A DNA stretch of 64,000 nt from Desulfonispora thiosulfatigenes DSM 11270 (GCF_900176035.1 NZ_FWWT01000012.1:1-64000), one strand, 5' to 3'. Numbered from the stretch's first letter, positions 47,226-55,447 are shown. Program-made: numbers and translations. Notes: a model not told the origin generated them from the letters alone.

Positions 47226-47774
47226 CTAAACTTGAGAGTCAAAAAGCTTTGAACCAGATGGAGTGTCTTCTTTTCTTACACCGGTTACAGTTAATATATC
47301 TTGAACAAGTTTCTTCGTTGCTACTAATAGTACGGCGAAGGCTCCAAATGGGATTACAGCTTTTAGATGATAAAGTGGAATAGGAACAGCATTTGTTGTC
47401 ACTTGCTTTGTAAAAAATGATGCTTGAGCCGCATCTATTCCTTTTGTAATTAATACGTACAAATAAAGGAATGTAAGCGCATAAGTAGCAATATCACAAA
47501 TTGCTTTAACCTTTGGAGAAAAGCTAGCATAAAAAACATCTAGCTTAACAAAAGCATCATTATTGAGAGCGTAGGCCCCAGATACGCAAGCCAACAAAAC
47601 CATAGCGTACTGAATTGTTGTACCTATCCATAAGGAAGGTTTATTAAATGCGTATCTCATGATAACGTCAAATAATCCAAGGGACATACAGTATATAACT
47701 AGCACCCATCCAATTCTACCTAAGTATTCTGCCATAAGGTCTATTCCTTGCTCAACTTTACTCCAAAATTTCAT
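47226..47774 (-). CDS. TRAP transporter small permease (DctQ family)
   Basis: 182 aa with four TM segments. GWVLVIYCMSLGLFDVIMRYAFNKPSLW is the DctQ signature region. Third gene of the DctM-DctP-DctQ operon, an unusual order since the small permease commonly precedes the large one. Works with the large permease in Na+-driven uptake. Confidence 0.9.
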   Translation of the reverse strand: MKFWSKVEQGIDLMAEYLGRIGWVLVIYCMSLGLFDVIMRYAFNKPSLWIGTTIQYAMVLLACVSGAYALNNDAFVKLDVFYASFSPKVKAICDIATYALTFLYLYVLITKGIDAAQASFFTKQVTTNAVPIPLYHLKAVIPFGAFAVLLVATKKLVQDILTVTGVRKEDTPSGSKLFDSQV

Positions 47775-47819
47775 TTTGCCTAATACACCTCCTTTTTAAT
47801 ACCTTTAATATTTTTACCG

Positions 47820-48911
47820 TTATATTTTGCCTTTATCTTTAAGGAATTGTGTCCAGATTTCTACTCCCTTAGCTGCCGCTTCTGATTTTTCAGCTGTTTT
47901 AGGCCATACTTTTTCTATACATCTAGCGCGCATTCTAGCTACTTCTTCATCAGATAAAGTAATTATCTCGCCACCACTTTCAACAAGAGTATCTAAAGAT
48001 TTTTGTACACCCTCTGCGTGCATTTGACTAGTTTCAAAATAAGTTGACTTAAATACTCCCTCTATTTGTTCTCTTTGCCAGTCAGTAAGAGCATTCCATT
48101 TATCTAAGTTGATAAATGTTTCCTGATGCTGTTGTGGACACCAACCTGGAAGAATAGCATAGTCTACTACTTCATGGTATTTCATATCACTAGCACCACT
48201 TACATCCCATAAAGTACCTTCAATAGTACCTAATCTAATAGACATGTATATTTCAGAACCTGGTAGCGCAACTGGTACACCATCCATTGCTTCATAGAAT
48301 ATAGCTTGAGGGCCACCAGCTCTCATCTTATGTCCTTTATAATCTTCCCATTTCTGTACAGGGAATTTAGTGAAAGCAGCATTTGGCCCTTGACTAGTCC
48401 AGCCTCCCCAATGGACATTTCTTTCGTGAGCAGCCTTTTGGACAATATCTCCAATGCGATATTTGTCACCCCACATAGCTTCCCAAGCTTCTTCAGGAGT
48501 ATCAGCACCCATTGCCATTCCATAAGCTAACATTCCTTCGGGCATTTCCCCACCATATACTGTTGCCCAACCTGCATATACATCTATCATTCCAGCTGCA
48601 GTAGCACTAAAAGCTTCATCACTACTAGTTATTGAACCTCCAGGAAGTAGCTCGATTTTAACTGAGCCTTGAGTTGCTTCTTCTACAGCTTTAACCCAAG
48701 GTACAACACCCGATCCCCAGCCAGCATCTGATGAATCAAAGCAAGGTTGCATTACCCATTTAGTTACTTCAGCAGGTGGGCCATCTTTAGGGTTTTTATC
48801 CCCATCCGCCTTTCCTTGTTCTGCAGTTTTCGGACTTTGTGAACAACCAGCAAATAAAACTAAACTAAAAACTAAAAGTAAAGCAAGTATTAATTTAGAA
48901 TATTTTTTCAT
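47820..48911 (-). CDS. TRAP transporter solute-binding lipoprotein (DctP family)
   Basis: 363 aa. Lipobox LFAGC with the lipidated Cys at residue 23, so anchored outside the membrane. DctP fold: LLPGGSITSSDEAFSATAAG, and KMRAGG with the conserved Arg that binds carboxylate or other anionic groups; LGTIEGTLWDVSG. The ligand is probably a small organic acid or sulfonate, which cannot be decided from sequence. A hairpin in the 200-bp gap before it may raise its level over that of the large permease. Confidence 0.9.
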   Translation of the reverse strand: MKKYSKLILALLLVFSLVLFAGCSQSPKTAEQGKADGDKNPKDGPPAEVTKWVMQPCFDSSDAGWGSGVVPWVKAVEEATQGSVKIELLPGGSITSSDEAFSATAAGMIDVYAGWATVYGGEMPEGMLAYGMAMGADTPEEAWEAMWGDKYRIGDIVQKAAHERNVHWGGWTSQGPNAAFTKFPVQKWEDYKGHKMRAGGPQAIFYEAMDGVPVALPGSEIYMSIRLGTIEGTLWDVSGASDMKYHEVVDYAILPGWCPQQHQETFINLDKWNALTDWQREQIEGVFKSTYFETSQMHAEGVQKSLDTLVESGGEIITLSDEEVARMRARCIEKVWPKTAEKSEAAAKGVEIWTQFLKDKGKI

Positions 48912-49009
48912 TTTTTAATATACCTCCCTTTATATTTTTGTCTTACTAGGATAAAGTAAATGGCAATTCTCTAATATCTTTGAAAATCACCTCCTCGTAA
49001 CATCCTTGG

Positions 49010-49042
49010 TAATTGTTGAAATCAAAGTCTGGCAATTACCAG
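49010..49042 (-). promoter_or_regulatory. Intercistronic hairpin between TRAP large permease and binding protein
   Basis: Minus-strand CCTGGTAATTG ... CAATTACCAAGG hairpin without a T-run, 100-130 nt before the lipoprotein start. It fits an mRNA-stabilising or processing stem that lets the binding protein be made in excess. Inference from structure and position. Confidence 0.45.
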
Positions 49043-49115
49043 GGTAATTTTAAAGTATAAAAAGGAATTGTTTGAGTTTTTAAAATGAATATTCTACTTA
49101 TTTCAAAGTAATCTT

Positions 49116-50426
49116 TTAATTAAAAACATAATTCGGTAACCATGTAGCTATTTGAGGAAAGATTATAATTAATATTAAAGCTACTATTTGTAGAGCTATA
49201 AAAGGAAGAACAGAACGATAGACTTCTCCCATATGGACATCTTTGGGCAAGATACTCTTAATCCAGAATAAAACAAAGCCAAAAGGTGGGGACAGATAAG
49301 CAATTTGGATATTAACAACAAATAATACACCAAACCAGAGTGGATCAAAACCTAATTGAGTAATTATTGGAATAAATAAAGGTGTGCATAACATGATAAT
49401 AGCCCAGTCATCCATCATCATTCCCAATACCATGATAATGAGCATCATTGCAATTAAAACGCCAAATCTTCCTCCTGGCATCGCCAAGGCCGCGCTGGTA
49501 ATTACCTCTTGACAACCTAAGGCACTAAATACATTAGTAAATAGATTAGCACCTATTAATATCCATAAACCCATTGCTGTTAGCTGAACCGTAGATACTA
49601 GAGAGGATTTCATGATATCCCAGGTTAATCGACGATATATAATATTAATAATTAAAGCACCACCAGCACCGAAAGCGGCAGCTTCTTGAGGTGTTGCTAC
49701 GCCTAGCCAAATAACACCGAGAACGAGGAAAATAAGTATTATAAACGGCCAAATACTAAGTACTGCAGCAATCTTTTCCTTTTTAGAGAATGTTTCATCA
49801 GGTGGTGTAGGAGGGCCCATATGTGGCTGTAATTTACATCTCACACCTATATAAACTACATAAAAGGTAGCCAGCATAGCTCCTGGTATGATTCCACCTA
49901 AAAATAGAGAACCTATTGATACTTTGGCTAAAAGACCATAGAAAATAAAGGGAACACTCGGTGGAATAAGAGCACCTAAGGCTCCACCTGCACCAATTGC
50001 ACCAATAGCTATTCCATTATGATATTTATACTTCATCATAGATGGATAAGCAATTTGCCCCATTGTAATAGTAGCAGGAGGTGTTGTTCCAGTGATAGCA
50101 GCAAAAAGAGTACAGATAATAACTGTTCCCATGGCTAATCCGCCATTTATATGACCGATTAATTTATATGCTGCTTCATAAGCAGCGTCAGCAATACCAG
50201 AATACCGAATTAAATTACCCATAAACAGGAAAAGGGGTATCGTGACTAGGACATATTGCCAAGGAGTATAAAAGAAGGCACTGGGAGCAGCTAATAAAGT
50301 ATGTGGACTTAAAATAACTGCAAATAAAATTGCGGTACCTCCTAAACCAAGAGCAACAGGTAATCCTAAAAACAAGCTAATAAAAAGAATAATAAACATC
50401 AAAAAGGTTATCAACTCAACGCTCAT
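49116..50426 (-). CDS. TRAP transporter large permease (DctM family)
   Basis: 436 aa with about twelve TM segments. ITGTTPPATITMGQIAYPSMMKYKY, GAGGALGALIPPSVPFIFYG and LSPPFGFVLFW match the conserved DctM regions. First gene of the operon, preceded by an AT-rich leader of about 270 nt bounded by the hairpin at 50696-50722. Confidence 0.93.
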   Translation of the reverse strand: MSVELITFLMFIILFISLFLGLPVALGLGGTAILFAVILSPHTLLAAPSAFFYTPWQYVLVTIPLFLFMGNLIRYSGIADAAYEAAYKLIGHINGGLAMGTVIICTLFAAITGTTPPATITMGQIAYPSMMKYKYHNGIAIGAIGAGGALGALIPPSVPFIFYGLLAKVSIGSLFLGGIIPGAMLATFYVVYIGVRCKLQPHMGPPTPPDETFSKKEKIAAVLSIWPFIILIFLVLGVIWLGVATPQEAAAFGAGGALIINIIYRRLTWDIMKSSLVSTVQLTAMGLWILIGANLFTNVFSALGCQEVITSAALAMPGGRFGVLIAMMLIIMVLGMMMDDWAIIMLCTPLFIPIITQLGFDPLWFGVLFVVNIQIAYLSPPFGFVLFWIKSILPKDVHMGEVYRSVLPFIALQIVALILIIIFPQIATWLPNYVFN

Positions 50427-50695
50427 TGTACTTTCTCCTTCCTAAATAATATTATGACTTGATTTGAGCTAATGAAATATTACAATTAAAAATGTTATAA
50501 TAACTGTGAAATTTAATATTTTTTTATGTTATATCACCTCCTAAATATACTGATATGATTTCTTTAAAATCATATATCCTTTATTTAATTAATTTGTATT
50601 TCATTATATGTGGTATTTAAATAATGATGACAGTTATATAAAATATTTTAATCCATTGCATTAGTATCTTTGTCCTTCTGCTGTTTTTGAGCACT

Positions 50696-50722
50696 AAAAA
50701 ACCGCCCCTTAAGGACGGTTTG
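50696..50722 (-). terminator. Terminator-like hairpin upstream of the TRAP operon
   Basis: Minus-strand AACCGTCCTTAAGGGGCGGTT followed by T6. It may end transcription coming from the 51.1-51.3 kb region, or act as a leader attenuator for the TRAP genes. The rest of 50427-50757 is AT-rich and shows no gene. Confidence 0.7.
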
Positions 50723-50757
50723 CTATATTCATTAATAGTAAATGAGTGGATTCCATG

Positions 50758-50940
50758 ATGTAATGTATTAACATTTTTAGAATATATTGAGCCCTATTTA
50801 GTTATTATCAGCAAAAAGAAGAGAGCATGACTTATTTTAAATGAATATAAAAAGTTAACTTCAAGCAATGGAGGATACTCAAAAGAAGCTTTAAATAAAA
50901 AAGAACTCTTCTACAAAAGATTCATGGATTTAAATCAAAA
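50758..50940 (+). pseudogene. Decayed 3' fragment of a LAGLIDADG homing endonuclease gene
   Basis: This stretch aligns closely with the last ~60 codons of the intact endonuclease gene at 57197-57373: shared TAATGTATTAACATT, AGAATATATTGAGCC, ATTTTAAATGAATATAAAA. It has frame-breaking changes, its stop codon is changed to CAA, and no 5' part with the LAGLIDADG motif is present. It is therefore a remnant of a second, related endonuclease gene. Like the intact copy it is followed by a hairpin. Confidence 0.85.
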
Positions 50941-50941
50941 A

Positions 50942-51018
50942 GCACCCAACTTAGTGTACCGACCTCCAATTGTTAGATTTTTGGTCTAACTTTTGGGGGT
51001 CGGTACATAGTTGGGTGC
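50942..51018. repeat. Long imperfect inverted repeat (hairpin element)
   Basis: GCACCCAACTTAGTGTACCGACC pairs with GGTCGGTACATAGTTGGGTGC (arms of about 21-23 bp, one small bulge), with an inner TTAGA/TCTAA stem. A T6 run follows on the plus strand. It could be the terminator of the decayed endonuclease gene, grown unusually long, or a small MITE-like element. Confidence 0.75.
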
Positions 51019-51094
51019 ATTTTTTATCAGCATTCATATACTCTTACATACTTAATTAAGGGGTGGATTCCAACCTGTTCGTGGCACTAAATAT
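51011..51094 (+). repeat. Direct repeat, left copy (about 85 bp)
   Basis: Closely matches 54157-54243 in the same orientation: shared GTGC, T-run, ATTCATATA, ATATACTT/ACATACTT, ATTAAGGGGTGGATT, CAACCTGTT, ACTAAATA. The two copies flank a 3.1-kb segment that contains the two-component system. Confidence 0.8.
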
Positions 51095-51128
51095 AAATGA
51101 CGCGATATTTGCCCACCTAAGATAAGAC

Positions 51129-51317
51129 TCATTTTGTAGTGTGCATCATTTCTGTAATTATCTCTTTTAACCTTAACAAAGCATTTGTATCATCAAAATT
51201 ATCATCCACTTTTATCTGGGAGAGAATATTTATTATTTCAGGAAGATTAGCTTTCACTATTTGAGGGTATACCGCCTGACGATGTTTCTTCATAACCTTC
51301 AAATCTGTCGATTGCAA
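51129..51317 (-). CDS. Hypothetical short ORF (doubtful)
   Basis: 62 aa from a TTG start with a weak AGTAGG site; an ATG lies eight codons in. The sequence is helical, Lys/Ile-rich and not recognised. It lies in the accessory patch between a repeat and the two-component genes and may be a remnant of a larger gene. Confidence 0.3.
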   Translation of the reverse strand: MQSTDLKVMKKHRQAVYPQIVKANLPEIINILSQIKVDDNFDDTNALLRLKEIITEMMHTTK

Positions 51318-51411
51318 AACCTACTTCTCTTATAAAACCTTATATTGCTAAAATTCAAATGGATACAAGAAAGACATATCTAAATGTTAATCTATAGATG
51401 GGGGTGAAAAA

Positions 51412-52092
51412 ATGGCTTATAAAATTTTACTCGTTGAAGATGATCCAGAATTAGTAGAAATCATCACAGATTATTTTGTGGAGAAAAGCGAAAAAGCCTT
51501 CAAGATAGATTATATCCAAAATGGTGCTGAGGTTTTGCCTAAATGTTATGAAAAGGAATATGATTTAGTGCTTTTAGATGTAATGCTCCCTAATGTCGAT
51601 GGATTTACAATTTGCAAGGAGCTAAGGAAAAATAGCGATATTCCTATTATCTTTATAACTGCCAGGCATAACGAGAGTGATAGGTTGTATGGTTACAATT
51701 TAGGTTGTGATGATTATATTTCCAAACCCTTTTCCTTAGCAGAGCTTTTTGCCAAAGCTACGGCTTTAATAAAACGCTCCAAAGGTATGGTTAGAAGTGA
51801 TGAAATAATGTCAGTTGGCAGAATAAAGTTAAATCCATATCGTCACACAGTTTTTGTAGATGATGAAGAGGTTATACTAGCACCAATGGAATTTACAGTT
51901 TTAAAAATGTTAATGGAGAATCAAGGTAAAGTTGTGACACGAGAAAGGCTTTTAATCCAAGTTTGGGGCTACGATTTTGAAGGTAATGAAAGAGTAGTAG
52001 ATAATCATGTGAAAAAGCTTCGTAAATCACTCGGTAGTGCTGCCCAACAAATCAAAACTGTATTTAAACAAGGTTATAAACTGGAGGGATAA
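51412..52092 (+). CDS. OmpR-family response regulator
   Basis: 226 aa. Receiver domain with acidic Glu9-Asp10-Asp11, phosphoacceptor Asp56 (LVLLDVMLPN) and Lys in DDYISKPFS; C-terminal winged helix (VILAPMEFTVLKMLMENQGKVVTRERLLIQVWGYDFEGNERVVDNHVKKLRKSL). Two bases before the kinase gene. No target operon is adjacent on the same strand. Confidence 0.95.
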   Translation: MAYKILLVEDDPELVEIITDYFVEKSEKAFKIDYIQNGAEVLPKCYEKEYDLVLLDVMLPNVDGFTICKELRKNSDIPIIFITARHNESDRLYGYNLGCDDYISKPFSLAELFAKATALIKRSKGMVRSDEIMSVGRIKLNPYRHTVFVDDEEVILAPMEFTVLKMLMENQGKVVTRERLLIQVWGYDFEGNERVVDNHVKKLRKSLGSAAQQIKTVFKQGYKLEG

Positions 52093-52094
52093 AT

Positions 52095-53801
52095 ATGCAA
52101 GAAAACCAGATGAAAAAAACTATCTACATAAGAACCTTTTCTGCCTTACTAGTCACATATTTAATTCTTATGGTAGTCTTTAGCACATTCCAGATATTAC
52201 GGGAAAAACAAGTTGTAGAATTGGAAATGGGGACATATGCTTCTCAAATAAGTAATACTATTACAAACCTACTAAAGGATCATATTGGTAGCAATCTTCA
52301 AATTACCGATATATCTAAGGTAAAAAGTGAACTAATTGATCTAACTTCTTACTTCACGCATTCAGATACACAAATGGCTTTATTCACTGGTGATTATAAT
52401 TTAATTTACCACACCAAAGATGATTGGCAGTGCGGTTATTCAGTAGATAAGGGAAATAACGAATTCTCCACTGTTGATGCTTATTTAAACCCCAAAGACT
52501 GGTTTAGTGAACAAGAGATAAAAGAAATTGAAGGCTATCTATATGCTAACCCCAAAGCTAAAAAGAAAGGTGACATTGCTGGATATTATGTTGATATAGA
52601 AGGTTTTTGGCTTGATGAAGAAATGATCATTCCTGATAAAGTAATTATATATCCAATGCTAGCTGATAGCTTTAATGAAAATGGAGATGTCGTTTCAGGT
52701 AGTGGAACTCCCACAGATGATATTTCATACTCTTCAGGATATGAAGACACTAGAGATTTGCCATATTTTAAACATGGCCATATACGTCCCGTTTATAATG
52801 ATTACGGTAAGGGGGAAAAACAGACCGAATTACGTAATATGGTAAAGGATAAGGAAAAGCTTAAAACACATATTGAGCAGTTACCAGCAGTTACTTCTAC
52901 TGAAATTGTAAAAATAGATTTATTAACATACCGCTATTACTTACCTATTCCTTATCAACATACGGTTACTATGATAGATAATAACAAACAATATAGCGAG
53001 TTTTGGACAGTTATTGCCCGTGATGTTAATTTATTAGAAAGAAGTGCTCCTACTTTAGCCTTTCTATGGCTTAGCTGTCTTATAGCATTTTTAACAGTGG
53101 CTTTTATACTTTCTAATCAAACTTATAAACTCTATAAAAGGCGGGAGGAACTTGAAAATAACCGTAAGGAAATGACCAAAGCATTAGCCCATGATCTAAA
53201 AACTCCCTTAAGTATTATTTCCGGATATGCACAAAATCTTATCGAAAATGTGCAAACAGATAAAAGAGAGCAGTATGCGAGTAATATTAAGACAAATGTA
53301 GATCGCATGGACAAGATTATCCTAGAAATGCTTGATTTATCTAAACTAGAAGCAGATTCGTTTTCGACCAAGCTAGAAAATGTATCACTGAATGAAGTGT
53401 CAAGCAAGATAATTAATCGTTATAGTCAAAATTGTACTGAAAAGCATATTACAACTCATCTTGAAGGTGATGGGGTTATTAAAGCTGACGCAGTATTAAT
53501 TGAAAGAGTAATTGATAATTTCTTTGTAAATGCACTTGAGCATACCCCTAATGGCGGGATAATACGTATAAAAATATTAAGTGATAGACTTGAGTTTTAT
53601 AATAGTGGTAGCCACATTCCAGAACAAAAGATAAACGAAATCTGGGATGCCTATAAAAAAGTTGATATATCACGAAGCCATACAAAAGGTACAGGTCTTG
53701 GCCTTTCTATTGCCCGAACAATTCTAGAAAAATATAAATTTCCTTATGGTGCTAAAAATAATGATGATGGTGTGGTTTTTTGGTTTAAGTTTAATCAGTA
53801 G
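52095..53801 (+). CDS. Sensor histidine kinase
   Basis: 568 aa. TM1 at about 13-33, a large extracytoplasmic sensor region (35-310), TM2 at about 318-340, then HisKA directly with no clear HAMP domain: phosphorylated His366 in ALAHDLKTPLSIISGYAQNL. HATPase_c shows NFFVNALEHTPNGG (N box), and GTGLGLSIA (G box). Cognate to the upstream regulator. The sensor region is unlike common Cache or PAS domains; its signal is unknown. Both genes are on the strand opposite to their neighbours. Confidence 0.95.
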   Translation: MQENQMKKTIYIRTFSALLVTYLILMVVFSTFQILREKQVVELEMGTYASQISNTITNLLKDHIGSNLQITDISKVKSELIDLTSYFTHSDTQMALFTGDYNLIYHTKDDWQCGYSVDKGNNEFSTVDAYLNPKDWFSEQEIKEIEGYLYANPKAKKKGDIAGYYVDIEGFWLDEEMIIPDKVIIYPMLADSFNENGDVVSGSGTPTDDISYSSGYEDTRDLPYFKHGHIRPVYNDYGKGEKQTELRNMVKDKEKLKTHIEQLPAVTSTEIVKIDLLTYRYYLPIPYQHTVTMIDNNKQYSEFWTVIARDVNLLERSAPTLAFLWLSCLIAFLTVAFILSNQTYKLYKRREELENNRKEMTKALAHDLKTPLSIISGYAQNLIENVQTDKREQYASNIKTNVDRMDKIILEMLDLSKLEADSFSTKLENVSLNEVSSKIINRYSQNCTEKHITTHLEGDGVIKADAVLIERVIDNFFVNALEHTPNGGIIRIKILSDRLEFYNSGSHIPEQKINEIWDAYKKVDISRSHTKGTGLGLSIARTILEKYKFPYGAKNNDDGVVFWFKFNQ

Positions 53802-53990
53802 TGAAAGCACTGGGGACAGTTCTTTTTGCTTTTTAAGTATTTATTAGTCTTTTCTATTAAATTTATCTTATGAACAGTATTGCTATTAATATCTAATAGT
53901 TTAGCTATTTGTCTATGGCTTAACGTACTTTTTGATAAAGTATTCTAACTTTTTTTTCTAAACCTTCTAGATTTTTACGAATTTGTTTTA
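53800..53990 (-). pseudogene. Remnant of a REP-associated (Y1-type) transposase C-terminus
   Basis: On the minus strand a degenerate frame reads KQIRKNLEGLEKKV, then after a frame change SHRQIAKLLDINSNTVHKIN and ends near KKNCPQC. The helix-turn-helix and the adjoining CTGGGGACAGTTCTTTTTG on the plus strand resemble the 3' end of IS200-like/RAYT genes common in clostridia. Only the tail remains. The rest of 53802-54255 holds the palindrome, short repeats and the right direct repeat, and no gene. Confidence 0.5.
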
Positions 53991-53991
53991 T

Positions 53992-54030
53992 AATTAATTA
54001 AACAGACCTAATAGGTCTGTTTAATTAATT
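53992..54030. repeat. Perfect 18-bp-arm palindrome
   Basis: AATTAATTAAACAGACCT, a 3-nt spacer, and its exact reverse complement AGGTCTGTTTAATTAATT. A T-rich stretch follows on the plus strand (ATCTTTTTTG), so it may terminate transcription from the kinase gene about 190 bp upstream. Confidence 0.85.
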
Positions 54031-54156
54031 ATCTTTTTTGTCTATAGTAAGCCAGATTGATACAATTTAACTATTATTCAGAATATGCACCTTGGGGGTG
54101 TGCACTTTTGTTTTAGTGGGTGCAAAATCGAAAAAGGATGTGCATTTTGCTTTTGC

Positions 54157-54243
54157 TGTGTGCGTTTTTGGCTAATATTCATATATTCCTATATACTTGA
54201 TTAAGGGGTGGATTTCAACCTGTTTATGGCAACACTAAATACT
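54157..54243 (+). repeat. Direct repeat, right copy (about 85 bp)
   Basis: Partner of 51011-51094. Immediately upstream (54085-54160) are four imperfect GTGC(A/G)-T-run units (GTGTGCACTTTTG, GGGTGCAAAAT, GATGTGCATTTTG, GTGTGCGTTTTTG), a short degenerate tandem array. Confidence 0.8.
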
Positions 54244-54255
54244 AATGTTGTCCAT

Positions 54256-54525
54256 TTATTCTTTTTCATTTAATGATTCTACATACTCTTTAGCTTCAAG
54301 CAATCCTGTTCCAGAAGCAATTCTATATTTTTTAATCGCCTCAACTTTTTTTCCTTCAGAAAGAAGCTGTTTTAAATCATCTGTTATCGTATCAGATTCC
54401 CCTAATTGTTTAGCAATCCAATTTATCTTTTTATTTATACGTGTAATATCACTTTGCATTTTACCGATATAACCTATTAAAACTGCAAAAGCTCCTATTA
54501 ATAACCAAATAATATTATCGTTCAT
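54256..54525 (-). CDS. Small membrane protein with ribosomal L7/L12-like C-terminal domain
   Basis: 89 aa. A single N-terminal TM (IIWLLIGAFAVLIGYIG), a coiled-coil-like linker (QSDITRINKKINWIAKQLG) and a C-terminal LSEGKKVEAIKKYRIASGTGLLEAKEYVESL segment that matches the pattern of the L7/L12 C-terminal domain (KVEAIKxYRxxTGxGLxEAKxYVE). Membrane-tethered L7/L12-like proteins are known as unassigned genes. GGGAGGA precedes the ATG. It could touch ribosomes or translation factors, but that is speculation. Confidence 0.8.
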   Translation of the reverse strand: MNDNIIWLLIGAFAVLIGYIGKMQSDITRINKKINWIAKQLGESDTITDDLKQLLSEGKKVEAIKKYRIASGTGLLEAKEYVESLNEKE

Positions 54526-54568
54526 AATTTAAATCCTCCCTAATTCCTTCTTTTAAACCCCGACAAAA

Positions 54569-54829
54569 CTATTTATAAATAATGTGACTTTCATTTTTCT
54601 TTTTTAGAAATATAACATCGACAAAAGAAATACCAAAAGATAAACCAAGAGCATTAGAAAATGCTCTAAATAAATCTATATTTGAAGGTCTAAAAACATA
54701 ATCAAAAACATAGTTAACAACTCCAAACATAGCAAACAAGGCAATAAACTTTAATAGTCTTTTCCGTATTTCAATCCATTTTAACCTTCTTGAATTTAAA
54801 ATAGTAACGAAAGGAACATATAATATCAT
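54569..54829 (-). CDS. Hypothetical membrane protein, probably the 3' part of a broken gene
   Basis: 86 aa with two or three TM segments and basic loops (SRRLKWIEIRKRLLKF). No convincing ribosome binding site precedes its ATG. An ORF of 40 aa with a good site (54856-54978) ends 27 bp upstream in another frame, and joined they would make one ~130-aa membrane protein. No family recognised. Confidence 0.55.
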   Translation of the reverse strand: MILYVPFVTILNSRRLKWIEIRKRLLKFIALFAMFGVVNYVFDYVFRPSNIDLFRAFSNALGLSFGISFVDVIFLKKKNESHIIYK

Positions 54830-54855
54830 GAAGAAGGTTAAAAGTAAATATCATA

Positions 54856-54978
54856 TCATGTATTTAAAAGCAAGGCACTATCTATATCTTTATAAACAAT
54901 AAAAAGTGAAATTATAGTTCCAGTTATAAATAAGGTGTAAAAAGTTCTTGTTAAAACTAAGAATATATTCTTTTTCAT
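54856..54978 (-). CDS. Short membrane ORF, probable 5' part of the broken gene
   Basis: 40 aa, one TM (FYTLFITGTIISLFIVYKD), with GAGAGGAT before the ATG. It stops at TGA in ATACATGATATGATATT; a single frame change there would join it to the 86-aa frame downstream. Either a true microprotein or a decayed gene. Confidence 0.5.
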   Translation of the reverse strand: MKKNIFLVLTRTFYTLFITGTIISLFIVYKDIDSALLLNT

Positions 54979-55125
54979 TTTTTATCCTCTCTATACTTAA
55001 ATTATCGTAAGTATTCTAGTTATAATTACAGTTATCGTGTTTCTACGGTTACTTTACACTTATCTACTTATATGAAAATAAGTATTTCTCCAAATAATTC
55101 CTATAACAGAGGTGAGTGATATAAT

Positions 55126-55446
55126 TTAATCATTGCCTTTTCTGTTATTTATAAGGACTATATATCCACAAGTAATATAATAAATTAATATAGTAACTCC
55201 TATTGGCATTTCATTGATAATTTGCCCTGTTTCTTGTGTTCCCATATATATTAAATTAATCGCGGGTAATGCTCCCAATAAACCGCCCCAATATACATTC
55301 CTACTTAGAATAAAGCCACTAATAAAAAACAAAGATAGCCAAATAACAACAATGGGTGAAACAGCTCCAATACTCCAAGCAGTTACCGCAAAACCATAAA
55401 AAATTGTAAAGATAATAGCAGGTAGATAAAATATTGTTTTCTTCAT
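55126..55446 (-). CDS. Hypothetical membrane protein (about four TM)
   Basis: 106 aa, four hydrophobic segments; FYLPAIIFTIFYGFAVTAWS and IVVIWLSLFFISGFIL. GGAGGG precedes the ATG and overlaps the end of a 28-aa ORF. No family recognised. It heads a run of three or four small minus-strand membrane genes ending at 54256. Confidence 0.65.
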   Translation of the reverse strand: MKKTIFYLPAIIFTIFYGFAVTAWSIGAVSPIVVIWLSLFFISGFILSRNVYWGGLLGALPAINLIYMGTQETGQIINEMPIGVTILIYYITCGYIVLINNRKGND

Positions 55447-55447
55447 T

